Assembly (NCBI RefSeq): GCF_025755255.1
Contig: NZ_JALIEB010000010.1
Location: 110,902 to 174,901, forward strand
DNA from: Roseobacter sinensis
Lineage (GTDB): Bacteria; Pseudomonadota; Alphaproteobacteria; Rhodobacterales; Rhodobacteraceae
Reading direction: 5' to 3'
DNA length: 64,000 nt
This document shows positions 44,198 to 53,627 of this stretch, one piece after another. Position numbers and translations under genes: made by a program. The notes below the pieces were generated by a model. The model saw only the letters and a list, made by a program, of their open reading frames with translations. It was not told the origin of the DNA and made no database searches. How positions within the stretch are numbered: the stretch's first letter is position 1; each line of letters begins with the position of its first letter.

Positions 44198-45202
44198 TCA
44201 TCCGATCCGCAGCCCGTCTGCGCCGAAGCGATGCAGCTGTTCGCTGCGGGGTGTCATGTAGATGGTGTCGCCATGGCGGAAATTCACCTCGCCCGGCGCC
44301 CGCACTGTGATCGTCTCGGCAAGCCCCGTCTCATGCACATGGAAGAAGGTGTCCGACCCCAGATGTTCGGCCACACCGACCTTGCCATGCCAGGCCCCCT
44401 CGGTGGCCGACACGTCGATATGCTCGGGCCGGATACCCAGCGTATGCGCATCGTTGCGGGCCGCTTCTTCACCCTCGATCAGGTTCATCTTGGGCGAGCC
44501 GATGAAGCCCGCCACGAAGGTGTTGCGCGGATTGCGATAGAGCTCCAGCGGCGAGCCCACCTGTTCGATATGGCCGGCGCGCAGCACCACGATCTTGTCG
44601 GCCATGGTCATCGCCTCGACCTGGTCGTGGGTCACATAGATCATCGTTGTGGCCAGCCGCTTGTGCAGCTCGCTGATCTCCAGCCGCATGCCGACCCGCA
44701 GTGCTGCATCGAGGTTCGACAGCGGCTCGTCGAAGAGAAACGCCGCCGGTTCGCGCACAATCGCGCGGCCAATCGCCACCCGCTGCCGCTGCCCGCCCGA
44801 GAGCTGACCGGGCCGGCGATCGAGGTAGTCGGTGAGGTTCAGCGCAGCGGCCGCCTGTTCGATCCGCCGCTCCTGCTCGGCGGCGTCGATCCCGGCCATG
44901 CGCATGGGAAAGGCGATGTTCTTGCGCACCGACATATGCGGGTAAAGCGCGTAGGACTGGAACACCATGGCAAGCCCGCGCTTGGCCGGGGGGATGTCCG
45001 TCGCGTCCGTCCCGTCGATGCGGATCGTGCCGCTGGTGATATCCTCCAGCCCCGCGATCAGGCGCAGCAGCGTTGACTTTCCGCAGCCCGAGGGGCCGAC
45101 GAAGACCGTGAACTCGCCATCCTGAATGTCCAGATCCAGCGGCGGGATCACCTGCGTCTCGCCGAAACTCTTGGTCACGTTCTCAAGCGTAATCTGTCCC
45201 AT
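44198..45202 (-). CDS. smoK: Polyol ABC transporter ATPase (MalK/SmoK type)
   Basis: The start is ATG ending at 45202 ([14 protein letters not shown]); a longer in-frame extension lies antisense to nothing useful and overlaps the upstream permease. The 334-residue ATPase has Walker [10 protein letters not shown], signature [14 protein letters not shown], Walker [14 protein letters not shown], and a C-terminal OB-type regulatory domain ([24 protein letters not shown]). It energises the SmoFG permease for sorbitol/mannitol uptake. Confidence 0.9.
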   Translation of the reverse strand: MGQITLENVTKSFGETQVIPPLDLDIQDGEFTVFVGPSGCGKSTLLRLIAGLEDITSGTIRIDGTDATDIPPAKRGLAMVFQSYALYPHMSVRKNIAFPMRMAGIDAAEQERRIEQAAAALNLTDYLDRRPGQLSGGQRQRVAIGRAIVREPAAFLFDEPLSNLDAALRVGMRLEISELHKRLATTMIYVTHDQVEAMTMADKIVVLRAGHIEQVGSPLELYRNPRNTFVAGFIGSPKMNLIEGEEAARNDAHTLGIRPEHIDVSATEGAWHGKVGVAEHLGSDTFFHVHETGLAETITVRAPGEVNFRHGDTIYMTPRSEQLHRFGADGLRIG

Positions 45203-45213
45203 GATGTCGCTCC

Positions 45214-46044
45214 TTATTTGACCGCGCCGAACGTCAGGCCGCGGACGAGTTGTTTCTGGCTGAACCAGCCCAGGATGAGGATCGGCGCAATCGCCATGGT
45301 CGAGGCGGCCGAGAGCTTGGCATAGAAGAGGCCCTCGGGGCTCGAATAGCTGGCGATGAAGGCCGTGAGCGGCGCCGCCTTGGCCGCGGTCAGGTTCAGC
45401 GTCCAGAACGCCTCGTTCCACGCCAGGATGAAGTTCAGAAGCAGCGTCGAGGCGATGCCCGGCAGGGCCATGGGTGTGAGCACGAAGAAGATCTCTTCGC
45501 GCAGCCCGGCGCCGTCCATCCGCGCGGCCTCCAGGATCTCTCCCGGAATTTCGCGGAAGTAGGTGTAGAGCATCCAGACAATGATCGGCAGGTTGATCAG
45601 CATCAGCACGAACGTCAGCCCATAGACGTTGTCCAAGAGGCCGAACTGGATGAAGAGCAGGTAGATCGGATAGAGCACGCCCACCGCCGGCAGCATCTTC
45701 GTCGACAGCATCCAGAGCAGGATGTCCTTGGTGCGCCGGGAGGGGACGAAGGCCATGCTCCAGGCCGCGGGCACTGCGATGATCAGGCCCAGGATGGTCG
45801 AGCCGCCTGCGATGAAGATCGAATTCCATAGGAAGCGCGCGTAATTCGACCGCTCCATCACCGTCGAATAGTTCTCGGTCGTCCAGTCGAAGAAGAGGAA
45901 AATCGGCGGGTCTGCAATGGCCTGCGCCTCGCTTTTGAAGCTGGTCAGAATGGTCCACAGGATCGGGAAGAAGATCAGCAGACCGATGATCCAAGCCGCG
46001 GCGGTGTTGATCGCCTTGCGTTGGTTGGTAACCGCACGTGCCAT
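45214..46044 (-). CDS. smoG: Polyol ABC transporter permease (SmoG type)
   Basis: A 276-residue MalG-type permease with six helices and the EAA loop ([28 protein letters not shown]). It starts 18 bases after smoF with GGGAGGACG before the ATG. It forms the channel with SmoF. Confidence 0.9.
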   Translation of the reverse strand: MARAVTNQRKAINTAAAWIIGLLIFFPILWTILTSFKSEAQAIADPPIFLFFDWTTENYSTVMERSNYARFLWNSIFIAGGSTILGLIIAVPAAWSMAFVPSRRTKDILLWMLSTKMLPAVGVLYPIYLLFIQFGLLDNVYGLTFVLMLINLPIIVWMLYTYFREIPGEILEAARMDGAGLREEIFFVLTPMALPGIASTLLLNFILAWNEAFWTLNLTAAKAAPLTAFIASYSSPEGLFYAKLSAASTMAIAPILILGWFSQKQLVRGLTFGAVK

Positions 46045-46062
46045 AACGTCGTCCTCCCTTTT

Positions 46063-46926
46063 TCAGTCGAGGTTCTTGCCGACGATGCGCATCAGGAAGA
46101 TGGCAACGATATTGGCCAGGATGATGGCATAGACGCCGCCGGCGGAGCCGAGCCCGATGTTCTGGCTCTCCAGCACGCGCTGGAAGATCAGGTAGGACAG
46201 AGTGCGGGTGCCGAAGGCGCCGCCGGTTGTCACGAAGATCTCGGCGAAGATCGCCAGCAGGAAAATCGTCTGGATCAGGATCACGATGGTGATCGCGCGG
46301 CTGAGATGGGGCAGGGCGATGTAGAAGAAGCGTGACAGGACCGAGGCGCCGTCCATTTCGGCGGCCTCCATCTGCTCACCGTCGAGCGACTGGATCGCGG
46401 TCAGCAGGATCAGCGTGGCGAAGGGCAGCCACTGCCAGCTGACGATCATGATCAGCGAGAGCATCGGAACGTCCGATAACCAACTGACCGAGTCGGCTCC
46501 GAAGAAGCGCCACAGATGCGCCAGCAGGCCGTTTGTCGGATCCATGAACATGTTCTTCCACACCAGGGCCGACACGGTGGGCATAACGAAAAACGGGGCA
46601 ATCACGAGGATGCGGACGGCGCCCTGGCCCCACATGGGCTGATCCAGAAGGATCGCGAGCAAGACACCGCAGATGATGGTGATGGCCAGAACGCCGATCA
46701 GCAGGACCAGCGTGGTCGAGATCGCGGGCCAGAAGGAGCTGGAGGTCACAAAGCGGACGTAGTTGTCAAACCCGGTCCATCCCTGATCGCCGCCACGCAG
46801 CGGCAAATAGGTGCGGAAGGAGAACCACAATGTCATGATCAGCGGGACGAGCATCCAGCCCAGAAGCAGGACGACGGCGGGGGCCATCATCACGCGGGCC
46901 GCGGATCGGGAAGCTTTGGTGGCCAT
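46063..46926 (-). CDS. smoF: Polyol ABC transporter permease (SmoF type)
   Basis: A 287-residue MalF-type permease with six helices. It starts [21 protein letters not shown] and contains the EAA loop ([29 protein letters not shown]). GGAGACG precedes the ATG. It is the second gene of the polyol operon, after the binding protein. Confidence 0.9.
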   Translation of the reverse strand: MATKASRSAARVMMAPAVVLLLGWMLVPLIMTLWFSFRTYLPLRGGDQGWTGFDNYVRFVTSSSFWPAISTTLVLLIGVLAITIICGVLLAILLDQPMWGQGAVRILVIAPFFVMPTVSALVWKNMFMDPTNGLLAHLWRFFGADSVSWLSDVPMLSLIMIVSWQWLPFATLILLTAIQSLDGEQMEAAEMDGASVLSRFFYIALPHLSRAITIVILIQTIFLLAIFAEIFVTTGGAFGTRTLSYLIFQRVLESQNIGLGSAGGVYAIILANIVAIFLMRIVGKNLD

Positions 46927-47054
46927 TGGACACGTCTCCTCTGTGCGCAGCGGCCAGGGTCAGGCAGCGCTGCAGAATTGCGGATCTACACCTGAAAGAT
47001 ACGTGAGGGGCAGAGGGCGGCTCAACTGGCGGCCGCCCTCAGGGGAGGCGTGGC

Positions 47055-48359
47055 TTACCGGTAGCCCGCCGCCTCCATGGCTTCGTTGGTGATCGCCTGG
47101 GCTTTCTCAAGCGCCTCTTCCACGGACTGCTGGCCCGCGTAGGCGGCCGAGAATTCCTGGCTCACCTGTGTCGCGATACCCGCGAACTCCGGGATCGCTG
47201 CGAACTGGATCCCCACATAGGGGCTCTCCTCGACGGTGGAGTCGTTCGGATCCGCCGAGAGGATCGAGTCGAGCGTCATCTGGGCGAAGGGCACCTTCTG
47301 GTACTCGGGATTCTCATAGAGAGAGGTCCGCGCACCGGGAGGCACATTGGCCCAGCCCTCGTTTTCAGCGACAAGCTCGATGTAGTCCTTGGAGGTGGCC
47401 CACTCGATGAACTGCTTGGCTTCCGCTTCTTGCTGTGTGCCGGCCGGAACCGCCAGCGCCCAGGCCCAGAGCCAGTTGGAGCGTTTGCCCAGGCCATTGT
47501 CAGGGGCCAGAGCAAAGCCGACGCTGTCCGCCACTTCGGACGAATCCGGGTTGGTCACGAAGGACGCGGCAACGGTGGCGTCGATCCACATGCCGCATTT
47601 GCCCTGGTTGAACAGGCTCAGGTTCTCGTTGAAGCCATTGGTGGCGTAGCCCGCAGGGCCGGATTCATCCATCATACCCTTGTAGAAATTGAGCGTGTTG
47701 GCCCAGGCTTCGGTGTCGAACTGCGCATTCCAGTCCATGTCGAACCAGCGCGCGCCGAAGGAGTTGGACATCGCGGTGATGAAGGCCCCGCCTTCACCCC
47801 AACCAGCCTTGCCGCGCAGGCAGATGCCGTTGATATCCGCATCCCGGTCGGTCATGGCTGCGGCCGCCTCACGGATGAACTCCCATGTGGGCGCGTCGGG
47901 CATCTCAAGCCCGGCCTTCTCCATCAGGTCGGTGCGGTACATGACCATGGAGCTCTCGCCATAGAAGGGTGCCGCGTAGAGCGTGCCATCATGGCTCAGA
48001 CCGCCCGCCATCGCGGGCAGGATGTCAGCCGCATCATATTCCGCGGACAGATCGTCCAGTGGCACGAGCCAACCGTTTGCGCCCCAGATCGGGGTTTCGT
48101 ACATGCCGATGGTCATGATGTCGAACTGACCGCCCTTGGTGGTGATGTCCGTCGTGACACGCGAGCGCAGCACGTTCTCCTCGAGCGTGACCCACTCCAC
48201 CCCGATGCCCGTTTCCGCGGTGAATTGATCCGTATAGCCCTGCATACGGATCATGTCGCCATTGTTCACGGTCGCGATGGTGAGGGTGGCCTGCGCCACG
48301 GCAGCCCCAGCAGTAAGCGCAAGCGCGCTCACCGCACAAAATGCGGTTCTCAGGTGCAT
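47055..48359 (-). CDS. smoE: Polyol ABC transporter substrate-binding protein (SmoE type)
   Basis: The start is ATG ending at 48359 with GGGAGGAATCG upstream; a longer in-frame extension covers the promoter and is not coding. The 434-residue protein has a signal peptide (MHLRTAFCAVSALALTAGAA, cleavage at AVAQA) and the family-1 pattern: EWVTLEENVLRSRVTTDITTKG, FDIMTIGMYETPIWGANGWL, DLSAEYDAADILP and MWIDATVAASFV. It binds sorbitol/mannitol-type polyols in the periplasm. It is the first gene of the operon, behind two LacI-type operator-like sites. Confidence 0.9.
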   Translation of the reverse strand: MHLRTAFCAVSALALTAGAAVAQATLTIATVNNGDMIRMQGYTDQFTAETGIGVEWVTLEENVLRSRVTTDITTKGGQFDIMTIGMYETPIWGANGWLVPLDDLSAEYDAADILPAMAGGLSHDGTLYAAPFYGESSMVMYRTDLMEKAGLEMPDAPTWEFIREAAAAMTDRDADINGICLRGKAGWGEGGAFITAMSNSFGARWFDMDWNAQFDTEAWANTLNFYKGMMDESGPAGYATNGFNENLSLFNQGKCGMWIDATVAASFVTNPDSSEVADSVGFALAPDNGLGKRSNWLWAWALAVPAGTQQEAEAKQFIEWATSKDYIELVAENEGWANVPPGARTSLYENPEYQKVPFAQMTLDSILSADPNDSTVEESPYVGIQFAAIPEFAGIATQVSQEFSAAYAGQQSVEEALEKAQAITNEAMEAAGYR

Positions 48360-48412
48360 CCGATTCCTCCCTTTGGTTCTTTGGATTTCCCGACACCGAA
48401 AATGAATAAAAT

Positions 48413-48451
48413 ATTTGCGCGCGTCAAGTTTATATTTTTCGCGCGTCAAAA
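48413..48451. promoter_or_regulatory. Two operator-like sites in the smoE promoter
   Basis: ATTTGCGCGCGTCAAGTT (48413-48430) and TTTTTCGCGCGTCAAAA (48435-48451) share the core CGCGCGTCAA. The first also matches, in reverse, the site at 49567-49585. They lie 55-90 bases upstream of smoE and just beyond the stop of the LacI-type gene. They are the best candidates for its operators at this promoter. Confidence 0.55.
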
Positions 48452-48462
48452 GGCGCGCAGAT

Positions 48463-49494
48463 TCAAGCCGATGTGCGCAGGATCAGCCGCGCCGGGAAGA
48501 GCCGTTCGGTCCGCGCATCCCGCGTTCCGCCGCTCTCGATGAGGTTGAAGAGGGCCTCGACGCTGTGATTCGACACCGCTTCATAGTCATGTGCCACCGT
48601 GGTGAGCGACGGGCAGGTGAAGCGCGAGAACGGGTGGTCGTCATGGGCCGCGACGCGCATCTGGCAGCCCTCGTCGCGGCCGACCCGGATGCCCTTTTCG
48701 AAGGCCGCGGCGAGAAAGCCGATGGCCAGCCGGTCATTGCTGCACAGAACGGTGTTGCTGCGCAGCGTCCCATCGGAAAGAACCCGCATGGCGCCCTCAT
48801 ACCCGATCTCTTCGAAGGCCCAGCCTTCGCCCTCCACCTTGATGACCTCGGGGGTGAGCCCCATGCCTTCCATGATGCCGATATAGGCGTTGCGGCGCTT
48901 GTTCGCGTTGGGGTTCGCGGGGGTGCGCATCTCGAAAAAGCAGGGCGCCGAGCCCGAGCGCACCAGGTATTCGACGCTTTGCGCCACAAAACTGTGGTTG
49001 TCCGAGCCGACGAAGGCCGCGCCCACGCCTTCGATATCGCTGTCGAACAGCACAGTGGGCACGTCGCGGCAGAACTTCTCGACCACGCTCTTGTCCGACG
49101 CGCGGCCCAGTGGTGCGAGCAAGACGCCCGCAGGCTTCAACGAGCGCAGGCTGTCAAGAATGCTGTTCTCCAGATCCTGCGAGCCATGCGCGCTGAAGAG
49201 CGTGGGCCAGAATCCAGCATCGATGCAGCGCCGCTCGATCTTGCGCGCGATCTCGGTAAAGAAGGGGTCGGCCAGATAGGGCACGACGATGCCGATATTC
49301 TTGGTCAGCCGCCGGTTCTGGTTCATCGCATAGATGTTGGGGCGGTAGTCGTATTGCTCCAACGCCGCCTCGATACGTTCGCGGATGGTGTCGCGCACGC
49401 TGCCCGGATCGTTGAAGTATTTGGAGATTGTCGGGCGCGAGATACCGCTGACGCTGGCAAACTCGGCCATATTCTTGATCTTCTTGTCGCTCAT
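48463..49494 (-). CDS. LacI family regulator of the polyol operon
   Basis: A 343-residue protein. The N-terminal LacI helix-turn-helix is NMAEFASVSGISRPTISKYF, then hinge (RIEAALEQYDYRPNIYAMNQ) and a periplasmic-binding-like effector domain (NIGIVVPYLADPFFTEIARK, VLLAPLG, CSNDRLAIGFLAAAFEKGI). It lies directly upstream of smoE on the same strand, as the regulator does in related polyol operons. Operator-like repeats occur in front of smoE and in front of this gene, consistent with operon control and autoregulation. Confidence 0.87.
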   Translation of the reverse strand: MSDKKIKNMAEFASVSGISRPTISKYFNDPGSVRDTIRERIEAALEQYDYRPNIYAMNQNRRLTKNIGIVVPYLADPFFTEIARKIERRCIDAGFWPTLFSAHGSQDLENSILDSLRSLKPAGVLLAPLGRASDKSVVEKFCRDVPTVLFDSDIEGVGAAFVGSDNHSFVAQSVEYLVRSGSAPCFFEMRTPANPNANKRRNAYIGIMEGMGLTPEVIKVEGEGWAFEEIGYEGAMRVLSDGTLRSNTVLCSNDRLAIGFLAAAFEKGIRVGRDEGCQMRVAAHDDHPFSRFTCPSLTTVAHDYEAVSNHSVEALFNLIESGGTRDARTERLFPARLILRTSA

Positions 49495-49566
49495 GCCTCA
49501 TCCTGGCTTGCGGCGCCTGGTCCTGCGCTGCGCCGGCGCCGGTGGGTTGGTCAAGCCATCCGTCAA

Positions 49567-49585
49567 AATTGGCGCGCGCAAATTT
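49567..49585. promoter_or_regulatory. Operator-like palindrome between the LacI and YcaO genes
   Basis: AATTGGCGCGCGCAAATTT is nearly symmetrical about GCGCGC. Its reverse complement matches the smoE promoter site ATTTGCGCGCG(T/C)CAA(G/T)TT. It lies 73 bases upstream of the LacI gene and 152 bases upstream of the YcaO gene, so it could serve autoregulation and might also touch the YcaO promoter. Confidence 0.5.
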
Positions 49586-49736
49586 CCTGTTTGACCATAG
49601 AAAGAATGCGCTTCGCGGGTCAAGCCATGTTGACAGATCACCTCAAGCAGGCCGCAGCGTGAGCGAAAATATGGTCATTCCGCCGATGGACGGGATATGA
49701 TCGGCGCGGGGCATCGCAGTATCGAAAGGCCGCGTT

Positions 49737-50963
49737 TTGGATCTGACATCGCATATCGAGAAGCAGTTTCTTGGAGGGTCCCAGCGCATCTGCGCCGCGG
49801 AGGAAACGCTGACGCGCATCCTGCCGCATCAACGCGCCTTCGGGATCACGCGGCTGGCCAATGTGACCGGGTTGGACAGGGTAGGGCTGCCTGTGGTGAT
49901 CGCCATTCGCCCGAACGCCCGGTCGATCGCCGTGTCGCAGGGCAAGGGGATGACGCTGGCCCACGCCAAGGCCTCGGCGCTGATGGAGTCGATCGAGATC
50001 TGGCACGCGGAGCGGCTGGACCAGCCGGTGTTCTATGCCAGTATCGCAGACCTGGAGGCCGAGCACAGTTTCGTCAATCTCGACCGCCTGCCGGGCACAC
50101 CGCACCCGCAGCCGCCGCGCACGGAACGGCAGCATTGGGTCATCGCGCAGGACATCCTGAACGACTGCGAAAAACTCGTGCCCTTCGAGATGGTGCATGC
50201 GGATTACACCTATCCGGTTGCGGCCGAGGCGGGCAGATACCCGGCCAGCACCAACGGTCTCGCCTCCGGCAATCACGTGATGGAGGCGATCTGCCATGGC
50301 ATCTGCGAGGTGATAGAGCGCGATGCGCTGGCCCTTTGGCATGCCGCGCCTCTGCGCAGCCGCGCGCGGACGCGGCTCGATCCGGGCACAATCAACGACC
50401 GCCTTCTGCAGCAGTCGCTGGCGAAGTTCGAGGCCGCCGGACTGCGCTGTGCCATCTGGGAGGCGACCAGCGATGCCGGCGTGCCGAGCTTCGTTGCCGT
50501 TCTGCACGACCCAGAGGCGCAGGCCGACCACATCGGCTTGGGGTCGGGCACGCACCCCGATCCCGTCATCGCGCTGCATCGGACCTTGAACGAGGCCGCC
50601 CAGACGCGGCTGAACTACATCTCGGGCGCACGTGAAGATCTGTTCCATGACGAATACAGCGCCGAGGGGCGCGCCGCCAAAGCAGCCGAGTTCGCCGATC
50701 TCTTGCAGGCATCCGACCCCCAGCGCACCTTCGGGCAGACAACAGGCGTGATCAATACGACCGTCGGAGAGGATCTTGACTGGTTGAAGAACAAGCTGCA
50801 ATCAATTGGTACCGAAGAGATATGTGTTGTCGATCTCACGCGGGATCCCTTTCGCATCCCCGTGGTGCGCGTGATCATACCGGGGCTGGAAGCACCGCAT
50901 GATGACGTTGCCTATGTGCCCGGTCCGCGCGCCCTGGCCGCTGCGGATCGCCTGGCGATATGA
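49737..50963 (+). CDS. YcaO-domain protein, TfuA-associated type
   Basis: The start is TTG 49737 with GAAAGG seven bases upstream; no in-frame ATG occurs until after conserved YcaO sequence, so the rare start is well supported. The 408-residue protein has GITRLANVTGLDRVGLPVVIAIRPNARSIAV (block), GKGMTLAHAKASALMESIE, EAICHGICEVIERDALALWH (ATP/Mg site) and NEAAQTRLNYISGAREDL. It lacks the proline-rich C-terminal end of azoline-forming YcaOs, as expected for YcaOs that act with TfuA. YcaO-TfuA pairs install backbone thioamides, in methyl-coenzyme M reductase and in thioamitide-like RiPPs. It overlaps the TfuA gene by ATGA. Confidence 0.9.
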   Translation: MDLTSHIEKQFLGGSQRICAAEETLTRILPHQRAFGITRLANVTGLDRVGLPVVIAIRPNARSIAVSQGKGMTLAHAKASALMESIEIWHAERLDQPVFYASIADLEAEHSFVNLDRLPGTPHPQPPRTERQHWVIAQDILNDCEKLVPFEMVHADYTYPVAAEAGRYPASTNGLASGNHVMEAICHGICEVIERDALALWHAAPLRSRARTRLDPGTINDRLLQQSLAKFEAAGLRCAIWEATSDAGVPSFVAVLHDPEAQADHIGLGSGTHPDPVIALHRTLNEAAQTRLNYISGAREDLFHDEYSAEGRAAKAAEFADLLQASDPQRTFGQTTGVINTTVGEDLDWLKNKLQSIGTEEICVVDLTRDPFRIPVVRVIIPGLEAPHDDVAYVPGPRALAAADRLAI

Positions 50964-51730
50964 GCCGGACAATCCTCTTTGCCGGGCCCTCTCTGGCCGG
51001 CCTGACCGACGGGCTCCCGGATCACATCAGCCTGCGCGCGCCGGTTCAGCAGGGCGATATCTACCTCGCAGCTCTTGAGAGCCCGCGCGCCATCGCCGTT
51101 GTTGACGGTTTCTTCGAAGGGATGCCGGCGGTCTGGCACAAGGAGATCCTTTGGGCGCTGACACGCAGCATCCCGGTGCTGGGGGCGGCGAGCATGGGGG
51201 CCTTGCGAGCGGCCGAAATGGATGTCTTCGGCATGGTCGGCGTGGGCGCGATCTACGACGGCTATCGGGACGGGGCGCTGGAGGATGACGATGAGGTGGC
51301 ACTCCTGCATGGCCCGGCCGAGATGGGATATCCGGCACTGAGCCTTGCGATGGTGAACGTCCGCGCGACGCTTGCTGCAGCTGAGACCGCGGGCGTGGTG
51401 GATGGCGATGGGGCCGCCCGTCTCGTGGCCCGGGCCAAGGCGCAGTTCTACAAGACGCGGACTTGGGCCTCGATTCTCGCGGACGAAAGCGCAACTCTGC
51501 GCGACTGGGTTTTGAAAAACGAGGTGGATCAGAAGCAAGAGGACGCAGCCCTCCTGATGAAGCACCTTGCGGCCGGGGCCTTCGAAGACCCGCAGCCGGA
51601 TGTGCATTTCGAAGAGTCCGCGCTCTGGCATGAGGCGACAAAGATCTGGCGGCAGCGGGCTTCAGTCGCACGCGAGAGGCACCAATGGGGCGACCGCGTC
51701 AGGGCCGGCGCCTCGCTCTTTGATGAATAG
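50960..51730 (+). CDS. TfuA-like protein, YcaO partner
   Basis: A 256-residue TfuA-family protein. It opens TILFAGPSLAGLTDGLPDHI and has the core AIAVVDGFFEGMPAVWHKEILWALTRSIPVLGAASMGALRAAEM (in parts), VGAIYDGYRDGALEDDDEVALLHGPAEMGY. TfuA is thought to deliver sulfur or assist YcaO in thioamide formation. It was first named in the Rhizobium trifolitoxin locus. It starts within the YcaO stop (ATGA), so a stable enzyme complex is likely. Confidence 0.9.
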   Translation: MSRTILFAGPSLAGLTDGLPDHISLRAPVQQGDIYLAALESPRAIAVVDGFFEGMPAVWHKEILWALTRSIPVLGAASMGALRAAEMDVFGMVGVGAIYDGYRDGALEDDDEVALLHGPAEMGYPALSLAMVNVRATLAAAETAGVVDGDGAARLVARAKAQFYKTRTWASILADESATLRDWVLKNEVDQKQEDAALLMKHLAAGAFEDPQPDVHFEESALWHEATKIWRQRASVARERHQWGDRVRAGASLFDE

Positions 51731-51788
51731 ACGCACGGGCCAATCTGCGCTAGCCATGACCCACGGTGTTTGGTGAGGGGTAACAGCC

Positions 51789-53045
51789 ATGCAAGGAACG
51801 CGGTTCAAACTGTTCCCGCAGCCCGGATTTCTCGATGCCTTTGCCGAGCCGGAGGTGATCGAGGTCTCGTCGCCTGCAGGCTCGCTCAGGCCCGGCCCGT
51901 CGGATGATCGGATGTACACGATCTTCCCGATCGGCAAGGCGCAGCCCTACGGCATCTCGCCCGATGGCTCCGATGCGCTGGCGCCGCCCTGGACCGGCGA
52001 GGTCGAGGCGCCCGCGATGCCGGATGCAGAGGGCCATTTCGACTATCTGGAGCCGGGCACGCCGCAGTTCGAGACGGCGCATCTCTTTGGCACGGTGCGC
52101 TTCGTGATGGACATCTGGGAGGATTATTTCGACCGGACGATCCCCTGGCAGGGCGAGAAGAGCTATGACCGGCAGGAGCTGACGATCCTGCATTCGCTCG
52201 ACAACGCCTATTCCGGATACGGATTCATCGAGATGGGGGCGGATCTCAGCACCGGCAAACCAAGACCCTTCGCGCTGAATTTCGACGTGATCGCCCATGA
52301 GGTCGGTCATGCGATCATCTATTCCGAGATCGGCGTGCCCGACCCACGAAACGTGACCGGCGAGTACTTCGGGTTTCACGAAAGTGCGGCCGATCTCGTC
52401 GCGCTGATCTCGTCGTTGCATTTCAATTCGCTTGTCGATCTGCTGCTCAACAACACGCGCGGCAATCTCTACATGCTGAATGCGGTCAACCGGATCGCGG
52501 AGCTGTCGGACAACAAGCAGATCCGGATTGCGGCAAACGACAAGCGGCTAAGCGAGTTTGCGGAAGGATGGGTCAAGGAACACCATCTGGCGCAGCCGCT
52601 GACTGGTGCCTTCTTCGACATCCTTGTCGATATCTTCCACGAGATGCTGCTCGACTACGATGCGATCTCGCCCGAGATGGAAGACCTATCCGATCAACTG
52701 CTGGCGACGCATGCTTACGCTCCGGTGATGCAGGAGATGTTCGACGAGGCCTATGCCGATCACCCGGAGACATTCAAGCTGGCGCTGCTGGACGCCCGCG
52801 ACATTCTCGGCACCTACCTCGCGGACACCTGGCAGTTGCTCAGCCGTCAGGATCTGAATTTCGTGGACGTGGCAGAGGCCTTTCTGCACGTCGATCAGGC
52901 CCATACCGGCGGTCGGTTCGAGCGGATCATCCGGGGCAACTTTCACCTGCGTGACATCGGCCTTGTCGAGGTGGGGCCGCAGCTTGCGCCTTTGGGCAAA
53001 GACAGCCACGCAAATTCGGTTCGGACGATGCTTCCGATAGACTGA
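51789..53045 (+). CDS. Putative zinc metalloprotease (gluzincin-like) in the YcaO-TfuA locus
   Basis: A 418-residue soluble protein without a signal peptide, starting behind GTGAGGGG. It carries HEVGH at residues 170-174 (FDVIAHEVGHAIIYSE) and, 24 residues later, GFHESAADLVAL with Glu198. This resembles the third ligand of thermolysin-type gluzincins (NEAxSD). The rest is alpha-helical (FFDILVDIFHEMLLDYDAI) and unfamiliar. It lies 58 bases after TfuA and 73 before the repeat protein, in the same operon. A maturation or release protease for a modified peptide is the natural guess; proteolysis is not proven by the motif alone. Confidence 0.7.
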   Translation: MQGTRFKLFPQPGFLDAFAEPEVIEVSSPAGSLRPGPSDDRMYTIFPIGKAQPYGISPDGSDALAPPWTGEVEAPAMPDAEGHFDYLEPGTPQFETAHLFGTVRFVMDIWEDYFDRTIPWQGEKSYDRQELTILHSLDNAYSGYGFIEMGADLSTGKPRPFALNFDVIAHEVGHAIIYSEIGVPDPRNVTGEYFGFHESAADLVALISSLHFNSLVDLLLNNTRGNLYMLNAVNRIAELSDNKQIRIAANDKRLSEFAEGWVKEHHLAQPLTGAFFDILVDIFHEMLLDYDAISPEMEDLSDQLLATHAYAPVMQEMFDEAYADHPETFKLALLDARDILGTYLADTWQLLSRQDLNFVDVAEAFLHVDQAHTGGRFERIIRGNFHLRDIGLVEVGPQLAPLGKDSHANSVRTMLPID

Positions 53046-53118
53046 AATCGTGGAATGGGCTAACAACGGCGTAGCGACAGTATGAGGGGCTGTTTTCCCT
53101 CGCGGAAGGATAACCATT

Positions 53119-53619
53119 ATGAAAGAAACGATTTATACCTCCTCAAAGATCGTGCTGTTCGGGCGTGAGGTCGATGATCTCGCCATCGTTTCAAGGAGCG
53201 GTGACGACAAAAAGACCTTGGCCTTCAAGGACGACACGCTGCTTGCCCGCATTTACGGGTTCACCTACGACGGCATCTACATGGAACTGGCGACACCTGT
53301 GCTCTTCACGGTGAAGGACAACAGCGAAAAGGCGGATGCGGTGCCGGTGCCTGGCCCGAACCCGCGGGACAAGAAGTTCTTTGCGGACCTGCGCGCCTGG
53401 ATCGTGGACAAGTCCACGGACACCGTCCGCCTGGACGTGGATCAGGGCAAGTTCGAAGATGTGCTGCTGGCGGCAGCCGCAGAAGGCGTCGGTGGTGTCT
53501 CGGGTGCCCGTGTTTCGGGTGCGCGCGTGTCAGGCGCCCGTGTCTCCGGCGCGCGCGTGTCGGGCGCTCGGATTTCGGGTGCCCGCATCAGCGGCGCGCG
53601 CGGCGACGCGAGCGATTAA
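53119..53619 (+). CDS. Candidate RiPP precursor or short repeat protein ending in seven [V/I]SGAR repeats
   Basis: A 166-residue protein with GGAAGGA before the ATG and no signal peptide. Residues 1-126 look folded (SSKIVLFGREVDDLAIVSRS, LARIYGFTYDGIYMELATP, FFADLRAWIVDKSTDTVRLD) and match no family I know. Residues 127-161 are five VSGAR and two ISGAR units in exact tandem, then GDASD. It is the last gene of the YcaO-TfuA-metalloprotease operon. A long leader followed by repeated short cores recalls the thiovarsolin precursor (repeated APR cores, YcaO-TfuA). However, the same repeat read as ARVSG also fits the pentapeptide-repeat pattern A(D/N)LxG, so a small beta-helix remains possible. Confidence 0.75.
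   Translation: MKETIYTSSKIVLFGREVDDLAIVSRSGDDKKTLAFKDDTLLARIYGFTYDGIYMELATPVLFTVKDNSEKADAVPVPGPNPRDKKFFADLRAWIVDKSTDTVRLDVDQGKFEDVLLAAAAEGVGGVSGARVSGARVSGARVSGARVSGARISGARISGARGDASD
53497..53601 (+). repeat. Seven tandem 15-base units encoding [V/I]SGAR
   Basis: Units of 15 bases, all in frame, with varied synonymous codons: the serine is TCG, TCG, TCA, TCC, TCG, TCG, AGC and the arginine CGT, CGC, CGT, CGC, CGG, CGC, CGC. The peptide is more conserved than the DNA, pointing to selection on the amino-acid repeat rather than recent slippage. Confidence 0.9.
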
Positions 53620-53627
53620 GCCAGAGC

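Noticed and set aside
53497..53601. CRISPR-like or microsatellite array
   Set aside because: The 15-base units are contiguous, in frame and have no spacers; they encode a conserved peptide repeat.
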